Assembly: GCA_964555055.1 (NCBI GenBank)
Contig: CAZKQW010000001.1
Location: forward strand, 248,001-312,000
DNA length: 64,000 nucleotides
Reading direction: 5' to 3'
Source of the DNA: GCA-016699445 sp964555055
Lineage (GTDB): Bacteria > UBA10199 > JACPAL01 > GCA-016699445
Below the pieces are notes generated by a model that was given only the letters and a program-made list of their open reading frames with translations, made no database searches and had not been told where the DNA came from. Shown piece by piece: positions 26,018 to 33,624 of the stretch; positions within the stretch are counted from its first letter, which is position 1; each line of letters starts with the position of its first letter. The translations under genes and the position numbers were made by a program.

Positions 26018-26808
26018 TGCCATTTCTCTTTTCCATCGGAGGAACGAAAGTCCCCTCCTTCTTTTTCTTCATCATGGTCGCGACCTTGGCATGCACCTTT
26101 TACCTCTTCTTCAATGCCAAGCGCGAAGGCCTACAACAAGAAGCCATGTTGGATATGGGGATTCTTGGAATGATCGTCGGCGTCTTAGGCGCCCGAATCT
26201 TTCACATACTCGTCGAGGCCCCCGCTTATTATTGGGCGAAACCGACGCGCGTGTTCGAGTTTTGGCGCGGCGGCTTCGTGTCCTGGGGCGCCTTTCTCGC
26301 CCTAGCGATCTCGTTACCCATTTATTTCAGGGTCCGGAAGCTTCCTATCTTGGAATATTTCGATTTCTTTGCGACCGGGGCGCCTTTAATCAAATTCTTT
26401 GTGCGGTTCGCCTGTCTCTTGACGGGTTGTTGCTACGGGAAACCCAGCGATCTGCCGTGGGCCATTACATTTACCGACCCGGCGTCGACGGCCTACTATT
26501 ACTATCCCAACATTCCCCTACAGCCCACTCAAATCTATTCCATGATCCACGCAACGCTGCTTTTTTTCTTCATGAGATGGTTCTACAAGACGCATAAACA
26601 ATACCCGGGAGAGAGCATCTGCGTCTTAGTCATCGCATGGTCACTCCCAAGGGCTTTCATCGAATTTTTCCGGGGAGATGCGGATCGGGGGCTGTATTTC
26701 GGAGGCCATGTGTCGACAGGCCAAATCACGGGCATGGTCGTTTCCATCGTAGCCCTTATTCTCTACCGGTACCTTCATGGACGCTACGCGAAAAAGACTC
26801 AGAGTTGA
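26014..26808 (+). CDS. Second Lgt-family protein (prolipoprotein diacylglyceryl transferase-like)
   Basis: 264 residues, multi-pass membrane. It is a paralogue of the lgt at 21326, sharing the GARIFHI, GCCYGKP and SLPRAFIEFFRGD elements. The signature region reads KFFVRFACLLTGCCYG and so keeps the Arg but has lost the HAIGR part, and the usual GGL/GGG site appears as WRGGFVSWGA. Activity is thus uncertain; it may have a different lipid donor or substrate. Coupled to lspA by ATGA, with AAAGGAG upstream. It overlaps the CPBP protease gene by 32 bases. Confidence 0.88.
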   Translation: MMPFLFSIGGTKVPSFFFFIMVATLACTFYLFFNAKREGLQQEAMLDMGILGMIVGVLGARIFHILVEAPAYYWAKPTRVFEFWRGGFVSWGAFLALAISLPIYFRVRKLPILEYFDFFATGAPLIKFFVRFACLLTGCCYGKPSDLPWAITFTDPASTAYYYYPNIPLQPTQIYSMIHATLLFFFMRWFYKTHKQYPGESICVLVIAWSLPRAFIEFFRGDADRGLYFGGHVSTGQITGMVVSIVALILYRYLHGRYAKKTQS

Positions 26809-27454
26809 GATCGCGATCCTCTTTTTCGCGGTTTTAGGGTCCATCCGGCTTTTTTACGGATTACGGCATATTCCCCTCTTGCATGATTATCTCTCCACCC
26901 TCGTCGCTATCCTTCTCGTCTATCCTGCCCTCCTCCACACGGAGAAGCGCAAACTTCCTTTCGTATTTTGGGATAAAAATTGGGTGTCGTCCTTAAAGGT
27001 CCTCTTGCTGACGTCGTTGGTGGTTTTTCCGCTATTTCTTTGCGGGAATGCTATTTATCAAACGCAGCTCCTGCACCGCGTCTTCGTGCCCAACGCTTCC
27101 GTCTTCACCATTTCCGCGATCTTGGCCCAAATTGTCTTGGTCGGATTTCCCGAGGAATTCTTCTTCCGCGGCTATCTCCAACCGGGTCTCCGCTTCTTTT
27201 TCCCGAGACTAACTGAGGAAATCAGCTTCTTAAGGCCTTTGAGGATTCATGCATCCTGGAGCATCCCCCTCTCCGCCCTTCTTTTCGCGGCCTCCCATAG
27301 CTTCATCGCCTACCAATGGTGGCATTTCTCGATATTCTTCCCGGCTCTAGTCTTTGGATGGTTAAGGGAAAAAACAAACGGCCTCATCGCCCCGACTCTC
27401 TTTCATGCCTTAAGCAACATCGTCATCACGTGGATTGGGGCGTCGTATCGTTAG
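26777..27454 (+). CDS. CPBP-family intramembrane metalloprotease
   Basis: 225 residues, about seven membrane segments. Motifs of the CAAX-protease/bacteriocin-processing (Abi) family are visible: EEFFFRGYLQ (EExxxR), FAASHSF and FHALSNI. The family includes type II CAAX proteases, immunity proteins and protein-sorting proteases. The start lies inside the end of the second lgt-like gene, so expression is probably coupled. The position next to lipoprotein processing genes is suggestive of membrane protein maturation, but the substrate is unknown. Confidence 0.9.
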   Translation: MDATRKRLRVEIAILFFAVLGSIRLFYGLRHIPLLHDYLSTLVAILLVYPALLHTEKRKLPFVFWDKNWVSSLKVLLLTSLVVFPLFLCGNAIYQTQLLHRVFVPNASVFTISAILAQIVLVGFPEEFFFRGYLQPGLRFFFPRLTEEISFLRPLRIHASWSIPLSALLFAASHSFIAYQWWHFSIFFPALVFGWLREKTNGLIAPTLFHALSNIVITWIGASYR

Positions 27455-27537
27455 CAAAGAAAACTCGTCACGCCCGCTCATTTTCGATACCGGTATTCTT
27501 ACTTAATGCTTTCGAGACAAACTAGAAACACACACAC

Positions 27538-28224
27538 TTGAAATCAAATCCTTCAACGCCAATTAAAATACTTTTTCTAGATCCCCACTTTTTAGTGGCT
27601 GAAAAACCTGCCGGGATAGCCACGCAACCTCTTAAAAACAGCGCCTTGCCTTCGCTAGCAGCGCTGTTGGCCAACGATTTTCCTGAATTAAAAAATGTGG
27701 GAGGGAGCGATTGGGGCGCGGCGCATCGGTTGGACGTCGAGACTTCCGGTCTCGTGATTTTCGCGCGCGATCAACAAACGTATGATTATTTCCGAAAAAT
27801 CTTTTCCGCGAATAAGATTGAAAAAGAATACCAAGCCCGCGTGCAAGGGTGCATCAAAAAACCAGGGAAAATCACTTGGCCTATCGGCCCCGACCCGAAA
27901 AGCAAAAAGCGCGTGAAGGTTTTTAAGGATAAAAAGGAAGCCATCCGAAACAAGGCCCAGGAGGCGGTGACTTATTACACTCCCTTGGCATCCACTATCT
28001 CGACGACATTATTAAAAATTACGATCAAAACGGGACGACGCCACCAGATCCGTGCCCACATGGCGGCTTTAGGGCATCCGGTGTTGGGTGACCAGCTTTA
28101 TGGAAGGCAAATGAAACCACCGCTTCATCTCTATGCCCAGCAGCTCATCTTCCAACATCCCATCTCAAAAAAAAGGCATAAAATATGCCTTACTGACGGG
28201 GCCATGATGGAGACGACAGCGTGA
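27538..28224 (+). CDS. RluA-family RNA pseudouridine synthase
   Basis: 228 residues. The catalytic HRLD motif lies in AAHRLDVETSGLVIFA, with the preceding EKPAGIATQP and the later TGRRHQIRAHMAALGHPVLGD conserved. It isomerises a uridine in rRNA or tRNA; which one cannot be told. The only reasonable start is TTG at 27538, as no in-frame ATG lies before the conserved core; no good ribosome site precedes it. The gene is on its own. Confidence 0.9.
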   Translation: MKSNPSTPIKILFLDPHFLVAEKPAGIATQPLKNSALPSLAALLANDFPELKNVGGSDWGAAHRLDVETSGLVIFARDQQTYDYFRKIFSANKIEKEYQARVQGCIKKPGKITWPIGPDPKSKKRVKVFKDKKEAIRNKAQEAVTYYTPLASTISTTLLKITIKTGRRHQIRAHMAALGHPVLGDQLYGRQMKPPLHLYAQQLIFQHPISKKRHKICLTDGAMMETTA

Positions 28225-28363
28225 GAGCATTTTCTATGCAGCCCTGTTGCGCAGGCCAGTCGCATTTGTAGACTCTACTGACAACGAAACGGTATACCGA
28301 AAAAAAAGAAATAAGCCGCAACTTCTAAAAGAAAACGCCGATCTCCTGGGTAAGGAGATTTTT

Positions 28364-28666
28364 ATGCATCCACCTCTCATTTCCTCTTTAGCTGAGCGCT
28401 TTTTGGGCGGCCTCAAAGGTATCCACCCAGAAGTAGCAGATGTCGTGGATTCTGCTCAGAAGCTTGCACACGCCGTGAAAGAAAGCCCCGAGGCGGCATT
28501 GCACCGAGTTGCCAATGGAGCCATTGACACATTCACAAACCATGCTCCCAAGCCACTAGTCCGTGCGGTTAGTTGCGTTGGCCTCACAGGATTGTGCGTC
28601 GCCTTCTGGGCGGTTCAAGCCTACACAACGGCAACGGATGGGAAGACCGATGGAAGCCGCCGTTAA
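28364..28666 (+). CDS. Small orphan protein with one C-terminal membrane segment
   Basis: 100 residues: an amphipathic helical N-terminal half, then a hydrophobic stretch at about 67-88 (VRAVSCVGLTGLCVAFWAVQAY) and a short charged tail. The ATG at 28364 has AAGGAG six bases upstream; an earlier in-frame ATG at 28247 has none. It ends one base before the end of the convergent murJ gene. No family recognised. Its style resembles the orphan proteins at 16.8-21.2 kb and the orphan at 30353, which is only an impression. Confidence 0.65.
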   Translation: MHPPLISSLAERFLGGLKGIHPEVADVVDSAQKLAHAVKESPEAALHRVANGAIDTFTNHAPKPLVRAVSCVGLTGLCVAFWAVQAYTTATDGKTDGSRR

Positions 28667-28667
28667 T

Positions 28668-29978
28668 TCAAAGAATGGACTTTAGCTTATACCCTAGGTA
28701 TCCGGCATGTCCGATGGACGAGAGACTCAAGGCTAAGGCGAGCCCCTGTGATTCCAAAGGTTTTATCAGAATCATTGAAAAGAGAATATGAAGACCTACG
28801 GAGAGGTTAGAGGCTTTGAGTAAAACCCGAGGCTGTTGGAGCGACAAAAAGACTTGGGAGAGAAGTTTTGATACCGACACGAAGGGAAGCCCGATCGCCG
28901 TCATGATCAAAACCCGTTGCGTCCCTAGGACGTCGTGAGAGCCGAACTGTCCATGCTCAAATAAAAGCTTCACGATAGGTTTCGCCAAAACCATCAACCC
29001 CAATGTGGCAGGGAGGATCAATGCCAGAGTCACTTTCATGGAAAATAGCAGGGTATCCTTAAGCTTCTGCCGGCCTTCTGCGCTCGACACGCTCTGAGCT
29101 TGAAGCGATAGAGTGGGTAAAAGAATCGTCGCCATAGCAACCGCCACCAACCCTAAAGGGAATTGGAACAAACGATCCGCATACCAAAGCCAAGACACGC
29201 TCCCCTCCGGCAAAAATGTCGCGAGGGCGGTAATCAGTAAGACGTGAAATTGATAAATCGCCGCCCCATAGCAGGACGGCCAGAAGAGTTTCGTCATCTT
29301 TTCCAAGACGGGATGTCGCCATCCGAAATCAAAGCGAGGGAGGAGCTCCGCCCGCTTCAATACGGGCACATGGATTAAAACCTGAGCTACGCCTCCCACC
29401 AAGACTCCGGCCGCCAAACCATAGATCGGTTGGGCGAAAAACCGAGAAAGACCTAAGGCTCCGCCGATCATGCCGAGATTGAGAAGCACCGGAGCGAGGG
29501 CCGATGGGGAAAATACGCCCACGCTATGGGCGATTCCCATCCCCAAAGCCGTCCACGTAATCAATAAAAGATAAGGCAATAGAAGACGCACCAGTAACAA
29601 AATCTGGTCATGGCTCGTCCCCTCCACCAACCCGGGAGCGAGGGCATAAATCAGCCCGGGAGCCGCTAAAATTAATAGAAGCAAAAGGCCTCCCAAAAAT
29701 ACCGTCATCGCCGTGAAGACCTTATCCACGACTTGCTTAGCCTGAGAGGTCCCCTTTACCTCCGAAAAAACCGGCACAAAGGCCCCCGTTAGAGCTCCCT
29801 CAGCGAAGAGACGGCGAAAAAGATTGGGCAGGCGAAAGGCCACGAAGAAGAGATCCGTCAGTCCTCCGGCCCCGAAAACATAAGCGATAGCCATGTCTCT
29901 CAGCATTCCCGTGACCCGACTCACCAAGGTCAAAAAACTGACCCCGCCGGCTTTTTTCAGGATTTGATTTTTTTCCAT
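28668..29978 (-). CDS. murJ: Lipid II flippase MurJ (short form)
   Basis: 436 residues of MVF/MurJ type, multi-pass membrane. Clear family traits include the GMLRDMAIAYVFGAGGLTDLFF N-terminus, FRRLFAEGALTGAF and LFEHGQFG. MurJ moves lipid-linked peptidoglycan precursor across the inner membrane. It is about 75 residues shorter than E. coli MurJ, and the missing part corresponds to the last two helices, so 12 rather than 14 membrane segments. It lies divergent from rpsT, a pair also seen in other proteobacteria. Confidence 0.92.
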   Translation of the reverse strand: MEKNQILKKAGGVSFLTLVSRVTGMLRDMAIAYVFGAGGLTDLFFVAFRLPNLFRRLFAEGALTGAFVPVFSEVKGTSQAKQVVDKVFTAMTVFLGGLLLLLILAAPGLIYALAPGLVEGTSHDQILLLVRLLLPYLLLITWTALGMGIAHSVGVFSPSALAPVLLNLGMIGGALGLSRFFAQPIYGLAAGVLVGGVAQVLIHVPVLKRAELLPRFDFGWRHPVLEKMTKLFWPSCYGAAIYQFHVLLITALATFLPEGSVSWLWYADRLFQFPLGLVAVAMATILLPTLSLQAQSVSSAEGRQKLKDTLLFSMKVTLALILPATLGLMVLAKPIVKLLFEHGQFGSHDVLGTQRVLIMTAIGLPFVSVSKLLSQVFLSLQQPRVLLKASNLSVGLHILFSMILIKPLESQGLALALSLSSIGHAGYLGYKLKSIL

Positions 29979-30035
29979 TTAAAGGGTTTTGGGCATTGAC
30001 ATATTTTTTGGCTGAATGCTAGCTCAGCCCACCTT

Positions 30036-30356
30036 ATGGCAGAAGAAACTAAAGAAGGTTCTAAAGAGACCAAGAAGAAGAAACTCGTGAAAGGCCGTCA
30101 CGCCTCGGCGATTAAGCGTCACCGCCAAAACGTGAAGAAGCAAGCCCAGAACAAATCAGCCATTTCCGCGATGAGAACGGCCGAGAAGAAGGTCCGTCAA
30201 GCGGTCGCGGCTAAGGATGCGGGCAAAGCCAAGGAAGCGTTGAAGACCGCCGTTTCTCTCTTGGATCGGGTGGGCAAGAAGGGTATTTTCCACCGCAACA
30301 CGACGTCCCGTCACGTTTCCCGTCTTTCCCGTTTAGTGTCCGGCTTAGCAGCTTAA
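30036..30356 (+). CDS. rpsT: 30S ribosomal protein bS20
   Basis: 106 residues. The bS20 helical core is clear: SAIKRHRQNVKKQAQNKSA, KKVRQAVAAKDAGKAKEALKTAVSLLDR and KKGIFHRNTTSRHVSRLSRLV. An N-terminal extension of about 20 residues precedes the core, rich in Lys/Glu (MAEETKEGSKETKKKK). It binds 16S rRNA in small-subunit assembly. The gene starts 57 bases from the divergent murJ and ends with a 4-base overlap of the convergent orphan gene at 30353. Confidence 0.96.
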   Translation: MAEETKEGSKETKKKKLVKGRHASAIKRHRQNVKKQAQNKSAISAMRTAEKKVRQAVAAKDAGKAKEALKTAVSLLDRVGKKGIFHRNTTSRHVSRLSRLVSGLAA

Positions 30357-30709
30357 GATCTGAATAGGGTTCTTAAAGCACCCAAGGCATTGAAAGCCGT
30401 TCTTGTAGCTTTTCTTTCCACGAAAGCTGTAATTCCGCTTCGAGGGTTAAACACTTCACTCAGCAATACATCAGCTTGTAAATCTCGATAGGTATTTTCC
30501 ACGGCTTCTGAAAAATTCCCCTTGGAAAACCTATCCGTAAATCTCTCGAACCCTAAGCAACCGGCCTCGGCAAGTGCGATAAACCCTCTTTCCAAAGGCG
30601 TAAAGCGAGCCTGATCCGCTAAAATACCTACAGTTTCCTCTTGTAGCACTTGTATAAGAGGCCTCGCGGGTATTTGCGGGGTGAACTTGAAATTTATAGG
30701 CGCGTTCAT
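30353..30709 (-). CDS. Small orphan protein
   Basis: 118 residues, soluble, mixed polarity (MNAPINFKFTPQIPARPLIQVL...), no signal peptide or membrane segment. A strong ribosome site (AAGGAG) sits seven bases upstream of the ATG, so it is probably a real gene. No family recognised. It is convergent with rpsT by 4 bases. Confidence 0.65.
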   Translation of the reverse strand: MNAPINFKFTPQIPARPLIQVLQEETVGILADQARFTPLERGFIALAEAGCLGFERFTDRFSKGNFSEAVENTYRDLQADVLLSEVFNPRSGITAFVERKATRTAFNALGALRTLFRS

Positions 30710-30795
30710 TTGAATCTCCTTATAATCAAAGAAAGGTTATCGGCTCCTCTTTTAAAAAGTTGCTATGCGGCGCATCAATATTTTTATGCGGTGTG

Positions 30796-31635
30796 TTATT
30801 TTAGCCAACCGACTTCCATGCCGTGATGGCACAAGATGTAGTCGTAGCGCACAGGATCTTCCGGATCGAGAGTCTTCAAAAACTCCGTAATTTCAAGGGC
30901 CATTTTCCAATTTGGGTTGGCGTAACGGCTCAGGCGGTACTTTTGGGCGAATTGGTAAATATGGGTATCCAACGGCACGACTAAAGAAGACGGCGGAATC
31001 TGCTTCCAGAGACCAAGATCCACCCCGTCGCTGGGTCTCACCATCCACCTCAAATACATGCACAGGCGCTTACACGCCGAACCATCTTCGGGTGACGGGA
31101 AGAAATGACGGAATCCTCGGGACCATTCACGGCGGCCGCTCATATCCAAAAGCCTTCTCGAAAAAGCGCCTAAGCCAGCCGAGACATCGGTAGGGCTTCC
31201 CTTCGAAAACAGGTTTTCGATCGATCCATACTCCCGTAAGGCTCGGGATAACGTCTCCATCAGAAGAATTAGGTCCTCTCCCCTCACCCACCGATGCTGG
31301 ATTTTGAGCCAGGATTCCAGGTCTTCGTGAGGGTCGAACCGACCCTCAAAAGACTTCAGGAAACGAGCCGGCTGCGGTCCTAAAAGGGCCAGGATTTTCT
31401 TCAAGGACGTATGAATCGATTTCACCTGACCGAAGGCCATCAAAGCCGAGATCAACCCAACGACCTCTTGGTCCTCAGGCGACGCGTACTGGTGGACGAA
31501 ATATACCGGGTCGGCTTCGATGGGTTGGATACGGTGAAGTCGCGCCAGCTCTCGTACCTTTTCCAAAGCCGCGTTCCGATCGCGCTTGGATGGTGCCCTT
31601 AAAGGGCGGTTTGACAAGGGTTTTCGGCTCAGCAT
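30796..31635 (-). CDS. TIGR02757 (DUF2400) family protein
   Basis: 279 residues. Conserved blocks of the family are present: YFVHQYASPEDQEVVGLISALMAFGQV, SSLVVPLDTHIYQFAQKYRLSRY and DPVRYDYILCHHGM. The family is related in fold to helix-hairpin-helix DNA glycosylases; its biochemical role is not established. I chose the ATG at 31635 so the coding region does not overlap the divergent nadA start at 31655; an in-frame ATG at 31665 and a TTG at 31686 give longer forms. Confidence 0.85.
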   Translation of the reverse strand: MLSRKPLSNRPLRAPSKRDRNAALEKVRELARLHRIQPIEADPVYFVHQYASPEDQEVVGLISALMAFGQVKSIHTSLKKILALLGPQPARFLKSFEGRFDPHEDLESWLKIQHRWVRGEDLILLMETLSRALREYGSIENLFSKGSPTDVSAGLGAFSRRLLDMSGRREWSRGFRHFFPSPEDGSACKRLCMYLRWMVRPSDGVDLGLWKQIPPSSLVVPLDTHIYQFAQKYRLSRYANPNWKMALEITEFLKTLDPEDPVRYDYILCHHGMEVGWLK

Positions 31636-31654
31636 AGAGTTTTCTCGCCGACCT

Positions 31655-32578
31655 ATGGACGACATCGAAGAGATTAGAAAGCTCAAAAAAGAGCGAAATG
31701 CGGTTATCCTTGCGCACTTTTATCAGGAATCTGAAATTCAAGACCTCGCCGACTACGTGGAGGATAGTTTAGGGCTCGCCCGACGCGCCCAAAAAACCGA
31801 GGCGGACGTGATCGTCTTCGCCGGAGTCCATTTCATGGCGGAGACCGCGAAAATTTTAAATCCTACGAAGACCGTCGTCATTCCGGATCTCGAAGCGGGA
31901 TGCTCCCTCGCCGATAGCTGTCCCCCGAAAGAATTCGCCGCCTTTAAAGCCCGACACCCGGATCATATCGTGATTTCCTACATCAACTGCACGGCGGAGA
32001 TTAAGGCTTTGAGCGACGTTATCTGTACGTCGAGCAACGCCGAGAAGATCGTTCGGCAGATACCTCCGAACCAAAAAATCATCTTCGCCCCGGACAAAAA
32101 CCTCGGCGCCTATCTCGTCAAAAAAACCGGACGCGACATGGTGCTTTGGAACGGCGCCTGCATCGTCCACGAGATCTTCAGCGAGAAAAAATTGGTGCAG
32201 CTTAAAGTGCGCCATCCGGAAGCCAAGGTCATCGCCCATCCCGAATGCGAGGAACACATCCTGAAATACGCCGATTTCATCGGCTCGACGTCCCGCTTGT
32301 TGGAATTTTCCCAAAAAGATCCGGCTAAGGAATTCATCGTAGTGACGGAGTCCGGCGTCCTGCATCAAATGGAAAAAGCGGCGCCTCACAAGACGTTTTA
32401 CCCCGCGCCTCCGGACGCCAACTGCGCCTGCAACGAATGCCCCCACATGAAGAAGAACACCCTTGAGAAGCTACGCCTCTGCCTGAGGGACTTGAAACCC
32501 GAAATCACGATGCCCGAATCCTTAAGACTCGCCGCCTTGAAGCCGTTACAAAAAATGTTTGAAATGACGGATGCCTAA
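31655..32578 (+). CDS. nadA: Quinolinate synthase
   Basis: 307 residues, usual length for the three-domain form. It makes quinolinate from iminoaspartate and dihydroxyacetone phosphate for NAD. Cluster cysteines at C83 (AGCSLADSC), C169 (GACIVHE) and C257-C262 (CACNECPHM) match the [4Fe-4S] ligands of the family. The start at 31655 begins MDDIEEIRKLKKERNAVILAHFY, the normal N-terminus. Divergent from the TIGR02757 gene with 19 bases between. Confidence 0.97.
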   Translation: MDDIEEIRKLKKERNAVILAHFYQESEIQDLADYVEDSLGLARRAQKTEADVIVFAGVHFMAETAKILNPTKTVVIPDLEAGCSLADSCPPKEFAAFKARHPDHIVISYINCTAEIKALSDVICTSSNAEKIVRQIPPNQKIIFAPDKNLGAYLVKKTGRDMVLWNGACIVHEIFSEKKLVQLKVRHPEAKVIAHPECEEHILKYADFIGSTSRLLEFSQKDPAKEFIVVTESGVLHQMEKAAPHKTFYPAPPDANCACNECPHMKKNTLEKLRLCLRDLKPEITMPESLRLAALKPLQKMFEMTDA

Positions 32579-32785
32579 GTCAAGAAACGTCCACCGCCTA
32601 TTTTTCGGCAATTCGGCACTTCCATCCGTCAACTTTCTAGCACTTTTGCGGACATTGACGTTCATGATATCGTGGTCCTGCTGACCCCAACGAAATTACG
32701 GAGTGTTTCCAAGCTTCTTCCACACGTTAGCCTCAGCGATCCTCATGGCAGAAAAATTGCTCTTACTTTCATCAGGAGGATCGCC

Positions 32786-33583
32786 ATGAATATAAAAAAA
32801 GTCCGACACTATGCTTGGATCGCCTTAGCGCTTTCGACGACGCCTGCATTCGCCGAGGGAGAGAGCTCCTATGAAAATCCCATGAATCATATGGAATTCA
32901 CCTTTGAACCAGGCCCTGTCTCCGTAAACGAAACAGTCGATGGCTTCAGATATTTTTCTTTTATCTACGATCTGTACATTAAAAATAATAACTCTGAGCC
33001 TGTATCTACCTCGTTGATTCATGAGCGTCTTCCCTTCGACTTGATGGACATCGCTCATATCGATGAAGTGGAATTGAAAAGCGACGAGTCTACGCGAGGA
33101 TTTTTCGATACTCTGGAAGTTGGGGGTGTGCAGCCTATGATTGCAGGAATGTATACGACGCGAAACACGGAAGCCGAGATCCAAATAAAAGATGTCTTTG
33201 GGCCTGGAGAATTCGGCCGCATAGGTTTTGCCGTGGAAGTTTTCAGCGACGAGTGCCGCCTTTTCCAAAGCCAAGCTCAGCTCTCTTTTGAATATGGAGG
33301 ATCGGTATATCTCATGGAACCGGCCGCCCTAGGAACCGCGATGACGGGCTTCTGCGCTCAGCCGACGACGGAAGCGCCTTCTAAAGAAATTTCGGCGGAG
33401 ACATCCCAGGGTCCCGACAATAATACCCCGACACCTGACTCTTGTGAGAGATATCGCATGGAAAAATCGGATTTATGGACACGGCTTGCCTCCGTCACAG
33501 ATGGCAACGCTAGAACCGAACTCCAATCTCACATCGAATCCGTCATGCGCGAACTCGTCCGCTGCGAAGGTCAATGCCATTAA
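32786..33583 (+). CDS. Secreted protein of unknown function
   Basis: 265 residues with a signal peptide (MNIKKVRHYAWIALALSTTPAFAEG, cleaved near Ala23). The mature part looks like a beta-sandwich (VNETVDGFRYFSFIYDLYIKN, a conserved-looking EFGRIGFAVEVFSD) followed by a low-complexity Thr/Ser/Pro linker and a short helical tail with cysteines. The ATG at 32786 has AGGAGG seven bases before it; upstream in-frame ATGs give no signal peptide start. Probably periplasmic or surface-exposed; no family recognised. Confidence 0.75.
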   Translation: MNIKKVRHYAWIALALSTTPAFAEGESSYENPMNHMEFTFEPGPVSVNETVDGFRYFSFIYDLYIKNNNSEPVSTSLIHERLPFDLMDIAHIDEVELKSDESTRGFFDTLEVGGVQPMIAGMYTTRNTEAEIQIKDVFGPGEFGRIGFAVEVFSDECRLFQSQAQLSFEYGGSVYLMEPAALGTAMTGFCAQPTTEAPSKEISAETSQGPDNNTPTPDSCERYRMEKSDLWTRLASVTDGNARTELQSHIESVMRELVRCEGQCH

Positions 33584-33624
33584 CCCTAAGGGATAAAATA
33601 AATGTGCTAGAGACAACACTCGGA

